Positions 36,445 to 45,021 of a stretch of DNA of 64,000 nt are shown here, piece after piece. Numbering within the stretch: position 1 is the stretch's first letter; each line of letters begins with the position of its first letter. Source of the DNA: Polyangiaceae bacterium (GTDB taxonomy: Bacteria; Myxococcota_A; Polyangia; Polyangiales; Polyangiaceae); NCBI GenBank assembly GCA_025936115.1, contig JAICTZ010000005.1, positions 62,001 to 126,000 on the forward strand, written 5' to 3'. The notes beneath the pieces are model-generated. The model was not told the DNA's origin. It ran no database searches and saw only the letters and a list, made by a program, of their open reading frames with translations. The translations under genes were made by a program, and so were the position numbers.

Positions 36445-37968
36445 CTACTCGCACTTGAGCGTCGCGAGCCCTTTGCCGGCGCCCGCGAACTTGAGCAAAT
36501 TGCTCCGTAGGCACAGAGCGGGATCGGCCGAATACGTGTAGCCGAGGGCTTCGGGAAAAGGCGCCGTGGTCGTCCAGTCCGTAGCGTCTTTCGTCGGCGA
36601 CGAAGTGCTCGCTTCCCAGGTCAGGCCGTACGTCGCGAAATCCGCCGGCGAGCGCACGTTGTTGTTCTTGAGCTCCCAAAAGCCGAGCGTGTCGCTGTCG
36701 CGCGAGGTGACGGCATTTTGCACCTGCTCGAAGTAGTTGCCCTCGATGAGGCTGTAGCCGTCCATGCGTACGTTGATGCCGGACGTCGTGATCTTGCCGA
36801 AGTAGTTGTTGAGCACGTGGCTCATGCCATGGCGCTGGAGCGGCGTGCGTGAGCCGATGTTCTCGAACACGTTGTGGTGGAAGGTGATGTGCCGCGTCGC
36901 GTCGTCCGAGTCGGAGTATCCATTCAGGCTCACCTTGTGATGGTCGTGCAGGTAGTTGTAAGAAACGGTGACGCGATCGGCGCCTTTCTTCAGATCGATC
37001 AGGCCGTCGAACGAAGAGTCACCCGCGCCCTCGCAGTCGACGAGTGAGCTGAAGAGCTCGTTGTGGTCGAGCCAGATGTCCGTCGGAACCCCGCCGCTCA
37101 TGCCTTCTATCGAGATAGCGTCCGAGGCGTCACCGCCCGGCAAGAGACCGAAGGTCATGTTGCGAACGATGATGTTGCTCGACGATGCGGCGATGTGTAG
37201 GCCGAAATTTGCCGCCGAGCCGTCCTTACCGAGGATCGTGATGTCGTTCTTCTTTTTGATCTCGACGATTTGCGCGTCCTTCTGCCACTGCGCGCATGGG
37301 TCGCTGATCGTCGCGAAGTCGAAGTGTCCGCTGTAGCTGATGACGAGGCCGCCGGAGCCCGTGTACGCGTCGATCGCCGCTTGTAGCTCTGCCATCGTGG
37401 CCACCTGAACGGCCGGCGCCGAGCCTCCGCCCGTCGTGCCCTGCCCGTATCCGAGCGGCTTCGTCTCTGGGGGTCCCGCCGTCGCAGCAGTTGCGCCGCC
37501 CGCGGCACCAGTGCCGCCGGTTCCAGCTCCCGGAGCGCCCCCGCTCGCAGCACCGCCGCGACTGCTCGTCCCGCCCGTCTTGGCACCTCCGCGACCGCCC
37601 GTCGCAGCACCGCCGCGACCACTCGTCCCGCCCGTCGTAGCACCACCGCGGCCGCTCTCGCCGCCGAGCGCGGAACCGGCCGCCCCCGCGGTCCCACCGT
37701 TCAACGTCGCACCCTGGCCACCGTCGCCGCTCATACCGCCAGCAGGGGAGCCCGCTCCAGTACCACCGGCCTGCGCAGCCCCTGCGGGCTCGCCCGCAAC
37801 ACCACCGCTTCCCGAGCGGCCTCCAAGTGCCTGGCTCGCACCCCCGGCGAGGGTGCCTCCCGTCCCGGCGTCGCCGGCGATGACCGGGGGTTGGCCCGGC
37901 GTACCGGGGCCGCTAGCGCACGCACCAACGCCACCCAAAATGAACCATGCGAGCCATCGCGTCGGCAT
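36445..37968 (-). CDS. Pectate lyase family 1 lipoprotein
   Basis: A 507-residue surface lipoprotein: lipobox GVGAC, then a Gly/Ala/Thr-rich linker to about residue 160 with repeated RGGA-TGG units, and a parallel beta-helix lyase domain. PL1 marks are WLDHNELFS, DGLIDLKKGADRVTVSYN and HDHHKVSLNG, the last carrying the Ca2+/catalytic region of the family. It should cut polygalacturonate by beta-elimination. The organism may degrade plant polysaccharide; no other pectin genes are near. Confidence 0.9.
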   Translation of the reverse strand: MPTRWLAWFILGGVGACASGPGTPGQPPVIAGDAGTGGTLAGGASQALGGRSGSGGVAGEPAGAAQAGGTGAGSPAGGMSGDGGQGATLNGGTAGAAGSALGGESGRGGATTGGTSGRGGAATGGRGGAKTGGTSSRGGAASGGAPGAGTGGTGAAGGATAATAGPPETKPLGYGQGTTGGGSAPAVQVATMAELQAAIDAYTGSGGLVISYSGHFDFATISDPCAQWQKDAQIVEIKKKNDITILGKDGSAANFGLHIAASSSNIIVRNMTFGLLPGGDASDAISIEGMSGGVPTDIWLDHNELFSSLVDCEGAGDSSFDGLIDLKKGADRVTVSYNYLHDHHKVSLNGYSDSDDATRHITFHHNVFENIGSRTPLQRHGMSHVLNNYFGKITTSGINVRMDGYSLIEGNYFEQVQNAVTSRDSDTLGFWELKNNNVRSPADFATYGLTWEASTSSPTKDATDWTTTAPFPEALGYTYSADPALCLRSNLLKFAGAGKGLATLKCE

Positions 37969-38049
37969 GGCGTATCAGTTGCGCCGGGGCCCGTCCGCCT
38001 GCCGTGAAAATGACCGCGGTCGTTACGCGCATGAGCGCGGCGAACGGAC

Positions 38050-39033
38050 CTAGAGCCTGGCGACGCTCGCGTGGACGTCCAGCGCGAGGGCGCACGAGTC
38101 GAGCGCGCTCGCGGAATCGACGCGCCGCGCGGCGCTGATCCAGGATGGATCGACGTGCTTTCTCAAGCGAAGTAGCGTGTTCTCGCTGGCCAAGTCGACG
38201 ACGCCGACTCGCACGTCGTGCGGCTTCTCGCCGTCGAGCTCGACGGGACCGCCCGGAGCGCTCGGCTCGTCGACGACGAAGACGAGCAGCCGTGCCTTGG
38301 CGGCCTGGATCGCCGCGTCGATGGGCGCTTTGTCGAATGCAAGCCGCAAGCGGCGGAGCTCCGTGAGCTCGCTTGCGCTGCGCACGCGCTCTGCGAACGT
38401 GGCGGACAAGAAAGGCAAGCCTATGACCGCGTCCCTGAGCGGCCGCACGTGCGCGCTGGCCGACTCGAGCTCACCTCGCGCCGAGTACGCGAGCCGCGCC
38501 TTGGCGAGCAGGGCCTTCTCGGTGCGCGCCGCGGGTGGCTCGAGCAAGCACAGTAGAAACGCGTCTTTGGACGAGCTCTTCGCCGCGTCAGCGACGGCGG
38601 CAACATTTCTGAAGGCCGCCTGCTCACCACGAACGTAGACGGCACTCCGGGAAAAGAGGACCGAGAGCGCCCCAGCCGCTCGCAGTGTCTCCGACGTCAG
38701 ATCGCCCTCGTACTGCCCAGCAGCGCGCACGAGCGAGCTCTCGATCAGATTGAGCGTCCGCAGATCCTGCGCGTCCAGCGCAGCGCGCCGGCGCGCCACG
38801 ACCTCGGAAAGGCTCGCGCGTTCGCGTTCGCGCGTCTCGCGGTCGCGCTGGAGAACGTAGAACACGGCGGCGAATAGCGCGAAAGTGAGCATGAGCACGA
38901 CGAGGCGGGCGAGCACGATGAGGTGCGGCGCGCGGCGCGTGCTGCCGGGCGTCACGCGGCGACCGTTGACGCTCGCTTGCACTCGCGCGGCGAGCTCGGG
39001 GGACATCTTCGGCGTCGTCAGGAACGTGGGCAT
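38050..39033 (-). CDS. Single-span membrane protein, unknown
   Basis: A 327-residue protein: short cytoplasmic N-terminus, one membrane span (HLIVLARLVVLMLTFALFAA), then a helical region (about 65-130) and a mixed domain. It resembles the sensor part of periplasmic receptors but has no kinase or cyclase output. The gene starts 3 bp behind the MutS-like gene and is likely in one operon with it. Confidence 0.6.
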   Translation of the reverse strand: MPTFLTTPKMSPELAARVQASVNGRRVTPGSTRRAPHLIVLARLVVLMLTFALFAAVFYVLQRDRETRERERASLSEVVARRRAALDAQDLRTLNLIESSLVRAAGQYEGDLTSETLRAAGALSVLFSRSAVYVRGEQAAFRNVAAVADAAKSSSKDAFLLCLLEPPAARTEKALLAKARLAYSARGELESASAHVRPLRDAVIGLPFLSATFAERVRSASELTELRRLRLAFDKAPIDAAIQAAKARLLVFVVDEPSAPGGPVELDGEKPHDVRVGVVDLASENTLLRLRKHVDPSWISAARRVDSASALDSCALALDVHASVARL

Positions 39034-39036
39034 CGC

Positions 39037-40713
39037 TCAGCTCTCGCGCTTCGCCGCGAGCGCGCGCGTGTTGCGCTCGACGAGAGCGAGCAGCTGCTCG
39101 CCGGTGACACCGAGGCGCGCGGCAGCGTGGCCCGCGAGGGACGTTTTCGCGACGCCGGGCTTGAATTGATAGGTCGGCTCGTGATTGTCGCCGAGCGACA
39201 CCTGCAGGAACCGCAGCTCCGGAATGGCGCCCTCGCTCTCGAGCCTGCCGGCGAACGCAAGAAAATGCGTCGTGATGAATGCTTGCGGGCGAAGCCGGGT
39301 CAGCATCTGCACCACCAGCTCGAAAATTTCCTCGCCCTCCGAGGGATTGGTGCCCGAACACAGCTCGTCGAGCATCACCATCGCGCCCGGCGGCAAATGC
39401 TCGAACAGCGCGCGAATGCGCACGAGCTCCATACCGAGCCGGCCCTCGGCTTGATCCGCCTTGGTCTCCTGGATGAGCGAGACGACGAGCGACGACGCCA
39501 GTGTGAGCTGCGCGGCACGCGCCGGTACGAACACGCCCGCCTGGCCGAGGAGCTGCGCGAGCGCGACGGACTGGAGCAAGCGCGTCTTGCCGCCGGAGTT
39601 CGGACCGGTGACGAGCACGGTCGTGTCATGACGGTTCGTCGCGATATCGCAGGGAACGGGCGGAATGCCGTGACCGAGCAGCAATGGATTGAAGAGGCCC
39701 GTGATCAGGCGCGGTTCGTCCGGCAGCACGAAGTCGGGCAAGCACACCGCGAGTCCTGCCCTCGCCGCGAAGTCGGCGAAGCCGAGCGCACCGAGGTAAA
39801 ATTCGAGATCGCCGAGCAACGCGACGAAACTCGGGAATAGCGGCTCGAGACCGTCGAAAACGGCAAGGATCAGGCGCGCCATCACCTCGCCGCTGCTGAA
39901 GGAAAATCCGCGTAGAAATAGCTCCGCCCGCGCAAGCCAGCGTTGGAGCGGTGAGCCCACGAACGGGTTCGCTTGATTTTCTGCGACGGACAGCAGCTTG
40001 AAACCACGGATCTTGCCGTCGGCTCCCACGGACACCTTGAGCTCGAGCGTCGCGAGCTTCTCGTCGTAAGCGATGAGATCCGCGAGCGAGCGAAACGCCT
40101 CGCTACTCTTCACCGCCATGCCGAACGTCGCGAGTCGCGACAACCCCGAGCTCGCGCGCCCGAATCCGCCCGCCATGCGCTCGATCAGCTCCTTCACGGC
40201 CGCGAGCACGTCCATCTGACGCCGATTCGGATCCCACTCGGCAGAGCTGCTCTCGAGCAGCTTTCGCAAGCGCTGGAGCACCACGTAGAGCTGCTCGAGC
40301 TCCTCCCGCAGCGGCTTCGAGCTCGAAAGCTCGGCCAGGATCGTGCGACGAAACTCGATGCTACGAGGATCGGACGGTGGAGACCCGAGCAACCTCGTCA
40401 GGTACTGCTGCGCGACCGAGTACTCCCGCTGAGCGATGCGCACCTTACAGCACGACCCGACGAAGCTCCTCAGAAACAGGTCGCTCGCGAAAGCCGCCGG
40501 ATCGAAGGACGACGGTGCGAGCACCGCCCGATCGAGTGTTTCCCCAAAAAGTCCCCCCTGGCCCCCGCCACTGAAAGCCAGGGTCAAGGACAAGCGCAGC
40601 GCCTCCTGATCGAACCGCGCGAACGGCGTTGCGTGAAGCAGATCGGGCGGCTCAGCCCGAAGCGCCCCGAAAGACTCCGACGGAGGGCCCCCAGCGACCG
40701 GTACGGCGACCAT
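39037..40713 (-). CDS. MutS-like ATPase without mismatch-recognition domain
   Basis: A 558-residue protein with the MutS core (lever/clamp helices, about 90-330) and C-terminal ABC-type ATPase: Walker A GPNSGGKTRL, Walker B and signature VMLDELCSGTNPSEGEEI, and TTHFLAFAGRLE. There is no domain I (mismatch recognition) and no MutS2 Smr nuclease. Such short MutS-like proteins have unknown roles. ATG 40713 directly precedes a better start than the upstream ATG at 40782. Confidence 0.82.
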   Translation of the reverse strand: MVAVPVAGGPPSESFGALRAEPPDLLHATPFARFDQEALRLSLTLAFSGGGQGGLFGETLDRAVLAPSSFDPAAFASDLFLRSFVGSCCKVRIAQREYSVAQQYLTRLLGSPPSDPRSIEFRRTILAELSSSKPLREELEQLYVVLQRLRKLLESSSAEWDPNRRQMDVLAAVKELIERMAGGFGRASSGLSRLATFGMAVKSSEAFRSLADLIAYDEKLATLELKVSVGADGKIRGFKLLSVAENQANPFVGSPLQRWLARAELFLRGFSFSSGEVMARLILAVFDGLEPLFPSFVALLGDLEFYLGALGFADFAARAGLAVCLPDFVLPDEPRLITGLFNPLLLGHGIPPVPCDIATNRHDTTVLVTGPNSGGKTRLLQSVALAQLLGQAGVFVPARAAQLTLASSLVVSLIQETKADQAEGRLGMELVRIRALFEHLPPGAMVMLDELCSGTNPSEGEEIFELVVQMLTRLRPQAFITTHFLAFAGRLESEGAIPELRFLQVSLGDNHEPTYQFKPGVAKTSLAGHAAARLGVTGEQLLALVERNTRALAAKRES

Positions 40714-40896
40714 TGACCAGCGCCTGACACTATCAAACGGCGAATGTTCCCGCGCGGCGTGATCGGTTCGCTCTGCATGCACTGAGGGCGGGGTGGTGAT
40801 CCGAATGTCCGAGCGCGAACAGCAAGGGGTGCCAACTTGTGCCGGGTCTGGAGAGTATGGCGGTTTACCTTGGTACGCGTCTTGCTCGGTGGAAGC

Positions 40897-42492
40897 GTGA
40901 TCCGACTTCGATGGCTGTCTCTCGGCGTCTCGTTTCTCGCTGCGGTCGCCTGCGGTGATAGCGCTGGAAGCTCTAAGAGCGGAGCTGCGGGCGGCGATGA
41001 CGCAACCGGCGGCATGCCGAATACGGGAAGCGGCGGCACCTCGGGCGGAAGCGGCGGCACGGCGGGGTCCGGCGCTGACGCCGGCACGGGCGCGGTCGGC
41101 TCGGGCGGGGACACGCAGCGCGATCCCACGTACACGTGCCTGATCCCCCCAGCCATGCTTCCCGCGCCCATGATCGAGGGCATGTCCCCGGCGCTCGCTG
41201 CGAGTATGGCCGTTGGCGGGGAGACGACGGATCTGCTCACGTCAGCAGTTGCGCTGAACGACGGCGGCAGCGCCCTGCTCGTCACGACGGGTATGAGCGA
41301 CGAGGCGTGCACGCTGTACCGCATCTCGGCCGACGACGTGCCTACGGCGCTTTTGAACTTCCCGCACGAACCAGGCCGCGCAGCGCTCGTCGCCGAACAG
41401 GCCGGCAAGCTCGTCGTGGCTGGTGTCGCGACCAGGGCCTTCACTGCAGACGATGTCGACGTCGCCACGACCGACGGTGCGGACGGCTTCATCTACTTGC
41501 TCGACGTCGACGAACACGGAAACGTAAGCTCGAGTCAAACGTTCCCGTTCACGGGAGCTCTCTCGCTCACGGCGCTCGTCGGCAACGCCGAGGGCGATCT
41601 CGTGCTCGCCGGGGCTCTCGACGGCCGCTTGGACATCGGCGATCAGAGCATCGAACCTCCGACGTTCGAGGCCGGGCCGCTCCGCGCCACGTTCGTCGCG
41701 CGCCTCGGTGCGCGGCGCACGCTCAGTTGGCAGCGCGTCTTCCACGCCACGGGCAAGCACAACGATCCGCCGGCACTCGACGGCGCGGGCGGCACGGACG
41801 GCTTCGGTCAAAGCACGGCGACCGATCTCGCCTGGACGCCCGACGACGGCGTCGTCGTGAGCAGCGTTTTCAGCGGTGGTATCGATCTCGACGACCTGCG
41901 ATTTCCCAACGACGACTACACGGACGGGCTCGTCGTCGAGCTCGATCGACGCGGCACGACGCGTTGGGGCGAGCACATCCACGGCCTGATCGGCGCCTAC
42001 GTCGCGGGCTCTCCACCCTCGAGCAGCGGCGGCACGGGCGCGAACATCCCGAGCGACGGCACGCTGCGCGACCTGCGCGTCGATGTGGACGCGAACGGCC
42101 GCGTCGCCGCGACCGCTGCCTTCAGGGGGTACGTCGACAGCGACGGCGTCGAGCTCGACGGCGGCACGTCGGGTCATTTGAGCGTCGTGCTCGACGGCGA
42201 CGGCGCCGTCATCAACGCCCTGCCCGACGGCGGCGACGACGTGTCGTTCGACGCCAACGGAGACGTCGTGCTCTGGAATGGCTCGTCACTCTTCGCGCTC
42301 GCGCTGGACGGCTCGAGCCCGTGGACACTCGCACCGGTGGGGCAACTGCTCGCTGGTAAACCGAGCCGCCTCCGGCGTGGACCGAACGGACTCTGGCTCG
42401 CGGGGTCCTTCCTCGGCGCCATCGATTTCGGCGGTGGACTCATCGCGTCGAACGGGTGTGCGGACGCGTTCGCCGCTCGTTTGGCGCCGTGA
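40897..42492 (+). CDS. Lipoprotein with myxobacterial beta-propeller-like repeats
   Basis: A 531-residue lipoprotein (AVAC lipobox, then Gly/Ser/Thr linker to about residue 80). The body contains repeats of the form G-F-G-IDFGGG-SNG--DAF-ARL (clear at the C-terminus) and LAGALDGRLDIG---FVARL, a repeat common in secreted proteins of myxobacteria. The fold is probably a propeller or solenoid. GTG 40897 is preceded by GGTGGAAG and gives a proper signal peptide. Confidence 0.7.
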   Translation: MIRLRWLSLGVSFLAAVACGDSAGSSKSGAAGGDDATGGMPNTGSGGTSGGSGGTAGSGADAGTGAVGSGGDTQRDPTYTCLIPPAMLPAPMIEGMSPALAASMAVGGETTDLLTSAVALNDGGSALLVTTGMSDEACTLYRISADDVPTALLNFPHEPGRAALVAEQAGKLVVAGVATRAFTADDVDVATTDGADGFIYLLDVDEHGNVSSSQTFPFTGALSLTALVGNAEGDLVLAGALDGRLDIGDQSIEPPTFEAGPLRATFVARLGARRTLSWQRVFHATGKHNDPPALDGAGGTDGFGQSTATDLAWTPDDGVVVSSVFSGGIDLDDLRFPNDDYTDGLVVELDRRGTTRWGEHIHGLIGAYVAGSPPSSSGGTGANIPSDGTLRDLRVDVDANGRVAATAAFRGYVDSDGVELDGGTSGHLSVVLDGDGAVINALPDGGDDVSFDANGDVVLWNGSSLFALALDGSSPWTLAPVGQLLAGKPSRLRRGPNGLWLAGSFLGAIDFGGGLIASNGCADAFAARLAP

Positions 42493-42514
42493 GTCAGGAT
42501 AATGGGGCCGGACT

Positions 42515-42813
42515 GCGTCAACGAGCGCGTAGTCGGCGGTCGATCGAAGCAGGCACCGTCGTCGTGCAGCGCATGGTTCGAGCGGCCGGCGAACGCGTTC
42601 GTGCTCGACTTCCTCGAAGGTCGTGCACGTGAACGCCGCCGGGACGCGCACGAAAGTGGAGCTCCGCGCGGCCGAGCTCGACAAGGAAATGTCCGCCGAG
42701 CTTACGGCCGAGCGCTTCTCCGAGCTCGGTTCGAAGGCGGGGGGACACGGTGTACGTGTCGGCCTGGCGCGCGCACGTGTTCACGCCTGCCAGCTACGCG
42801 ATTTGACGTGGTG
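42515..42813 (+). pseudogene. Decayed cysA (sulfate ABC transporter ATPase) C-terminus
   Basis: No single open frame covers it, but pieces in different frames follow the C-terminal part of CysA-type ATPases: ERVV then FERPANAFVLDFLE, then (shifted) VNAAGTRTKVELRAAEL and LTAERFSELGSKAG, then, after a one-base shift in a run of G, DTVYVSAWRAHVFTP. This matches the TOBE-like domain. At least two frameshifts and loss of the ATPase domain show decay. Confidence 0.7.
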
Positions 42814-42854
42814 ACGGCGCGCGACCGTGCGCGCGTGCGCGCGGCGGCCGAGCG

Positions 42855-43805
42855 TTAGGCGACGAACGCGCCGAGGCGCCGGAAGCGGTCGTAGCGGTCG
42901 TCGCGCAGCGCGTCGGGCCCGAGGGAGCCGAGCGCCGTGAGCTCCTTGAAGAGCGCGCGGTCGAGGAGCTTGGCCGCCACGTCGTGATCTTGGTGCGCGC
43001 CGCCCGGCGGCTCGTCGACGATGGTGTCGACGATGCCGAGCTCGAGCAGGTTCGGTGCGGTGATTTTGAGGCGCGCCGCAGCCTCGGGCGTGCGATCGGC
43101 GCTCTTCCACAAGATGGCGGCGCAACCCTCGGGAGTGATGACCGAGTAGTAACCGAACTCGAGCACGAGCACGCGGTTACCGATGCCGAGCGCGAGCGCT
43201 CCGCCCGAGCCGCCTTCGCCGATCACGGTCGTGACGACGGGCACGCCGAGCTTCGACATGGCCTCGATGGCCGCGCCGATGGCTTCGCTCTGTCCGCGCT
43301 CTTCGGCGCCGATGCCGGGGAAGGCTCCGGGCGTGTCGACGAAGGTGAGCACGGGCAGCCCGAAGCGCTCGGCGAGCTCGTACATGCGGATGGCCTTGCG
43401 GTAGCCTTCGGGGTGCGGCATCCCGAAGTTGCGCGCGACGTTTTCTTTGGCCGAGCGGCCCTTCTGGTGTCCGACGATCGCCACGCTCCGGCCGTGAAAG
43501 CGGCCGACGCCCGCGACGATCGAAGCGTCGTCGGCGAAGCGCCGGTCGCCGCGGAGCTCGACGAACTCTTGAAAGAGCCGGCTCACGTAGTCGAGTGTGT
43601 AGGGGCGATTCGGGTGCCGCGAGAGCTGCACCTTTTGCATCGGTGACAGGTTCGCGAACACTTCGCGTGCGAGGCGCGCGGCCTTGTCCTCGAGCCGTTC
43701 GAGCTCGGGCGTCCATTTCTCGTCGGCGCTCGCGAGCGCGCGGAGCTCACGCACGCGAGCTACCAGCTCGACGACGGGGCGCTCGAACGCGAGGACGTGG
43801 GCCAT
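42855..43805 (-). CDS. accA: Acetyl-CoA carboxylase carboxyltransferase alpha subunit
   Basis: A 316-residue AccA that, with AccD, transfers the carboxyl group from biotin to acetyl-CoA, the first step of fatty-acid synthesis. Family marks: QLSRHPNRPYTLDYV, FHGRSVAIVGHQKG, FGMPHPEGYRKA, PVLTFVDTPGAFPGIGAEERGQ and SGGALALGIGNRV. ATG 43805 is chosen as the usual start; a run of nine G lies 6 bp upstream (43811-43819) in place of a normal ribosome site on the minus strand (it reads as C9). Confidence 0.94.
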   Translation of the reverse strand: MAHVLAFERPVVELVARVRELRALASADEKWTPELERLEDKAARLAREVFANLSPMQKVQLSRHPNRPYTLDYVSRLFQEFVELRGDRRFADDASIVAGVGRFHGRSVAIVGHQKGRSAKENVARNFGMPHPEGYRKAIRMYELAERFGLPVLTFVDTPGAFPGIGAEERGQSEAIGAAIEAMSKLGVPVVTTVIGEGGSGGALALGIGNRVLVLEFGYYSVITPEGCAAILWKSADRTPEAAARLKITAPNLLELGIVDTIVDEPPGGAHQDHDVAAKLLDRALFKELTALGSLGPDALRDDRYDRFRRLGAFVA

Positions 43806-44009
43806 GGGCAGGGGGGGGGCGAATCTCTCTGAATCTTCGCACCATGTCGAGCGATCGCCGCTGACGCGTTGCGCCGTCGTCACACCGCGAAAATCAGTTC
43901 GCGCCCGAGGGCCCGTTTTGTCCGCTGTCGCGCGAAGTGCCTTGACCAGTTCGAGATTCGATTGCGTGCTTCGACGCGCCGCGACGAGAGGCCACGTCGA
44001 ACTCCGCGC

Positions 44010-44861
44010 TCACTTGAAGCCGTGCAAGTGCACGACGTACCACTCGCCACGCCACGAGATCATGCTCGTGAGCTCGAAGCTCTGCTCCTTACCGTCGGGC
44101 TTTTTGAACGTGACGGTGGAGCGCAGCACTCGATAGTAGCCGACGCGATTGCCCTCGCTGCCCGGCTTCATGAATTTGGCTTTGTTCTCCGGCACTTCGA
44201 CCGCGACGAGCACGGCTTTGGCGGCATCGGCGCCGAGCTTGGCGTGGTATTCGGCGATGTCACGTCGAAAAGCCGCGACGAGCCGGTGTTCCCAGTCCTT
44301 CTCGGGCTGTGGGATGTCTTTCACCTGCGCGTAGGCGACGGCAGGGAAGAACGAGGGCAAGGCGGCGTCCGCGTCGCCGGTCGTCACGGCGCGCGCGAGC
44401 AGGCGCATGCGTGCTTCGAAACTAGCGCTCTTCGCGGAGGGGCGCGCGTCGGTTTGCGGCAGAGGCTTGCCGTTCGCGTCGACGAGCGGAGCATCGACCG
44501 TCGCCGCTGCGTGGCCGGGCGCGTAAACGTTCTCTTCGTCGAGGGAAGGTGGAGTCGGGCCGGCCGCGCTCGAGGTGGGGGGCGCCGCAGTGGCTGAATT
44601 CACGGGCGCGGCGCTCGCGGAGGGCGCGGCGCTCGCTGGATCGCTCGAGCTGGCAACGGACGAGCCGGGCGCCGAGGCGTTCATTTCGTTCGGCGGCGGC
44701 GCGCTCGCCGGCGTCAGCGGTGTCGCTCCCGCCGGCGTGCTCAGAACATCCGGCTGTCCCGCGCAGCCGAGCGCCACGAGCAAGCCGACGCTCAAAGCGC
44801 CGGCGAGCGTTTCGTTCCGATGCAGACCAGTCGATGCCCTACGGATGAAGGACGATTGCAC
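44010..44861 (-). CDS. Hypothetical lipoprotein with Pro/Ala/Ser linker
   Basis: A 283-residue lipoprotein (lipobox ALGC) with a Pro/Ala/Ser-rich linker (about 35-105) and a C-terminal soluble domain. The end (DPQ-like start, VTFKKPDGKEQSFELTS, ISWRGEWYVVHLHGF) resembles a small NTF2-like or SnoaL-like fold, typical of regulatory proteins; this is a guess. It lies directly downstream of the FHA-cyclase gene on the same strand. Confidence 0.65.
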   Translation of the reverse strand: MQSSFIRRASTGLHRNETLAGALSVGLLVALGCAGQPDVLSTPAGATPLTPASAPPPNEMNASAPGSSVASSSDPASAAPSASAAPVNSATAAPPTSSAAGPTPPSLDEENVYAPGHAAATVDAPLVDANGKPLPQTDARPSAKSASFEARMRLLARAVTTGDADAALPSFFPAVAYAQVKDIPQPEKDWEHRLVAAFRRDIAEYHAKLGADAAKAVLVAVEVPENKAKFMKPGSEGNRVGYYRVLRSTVTFKKPDGKEQSFELTSMISWRGEWYVVHLHGFK

Positions 44862-45021
44862 GACGAATCACCCATTCTGCCCGGGTTGGTCACTGATTGG
44901 GAAGTGACAAACCGTGCGCGCGGGGCCTCAGTGGTGCCGACGCTCGCGCGCCGGCCTTGCGGCCGAAGGCACGGTCCCGAGCGGGGGCGTCTTCCGAGCC
45001 CATCGCGCGCGTCGCGCTCGC

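Noticed and set aside
40724-40782. Earlier ATG for the MutS-like ATPase
   Set aside because: The extra 23 residues are His/Arg-rich and unrelated to the family; the ATG at 40713 is closer to the conserved region.
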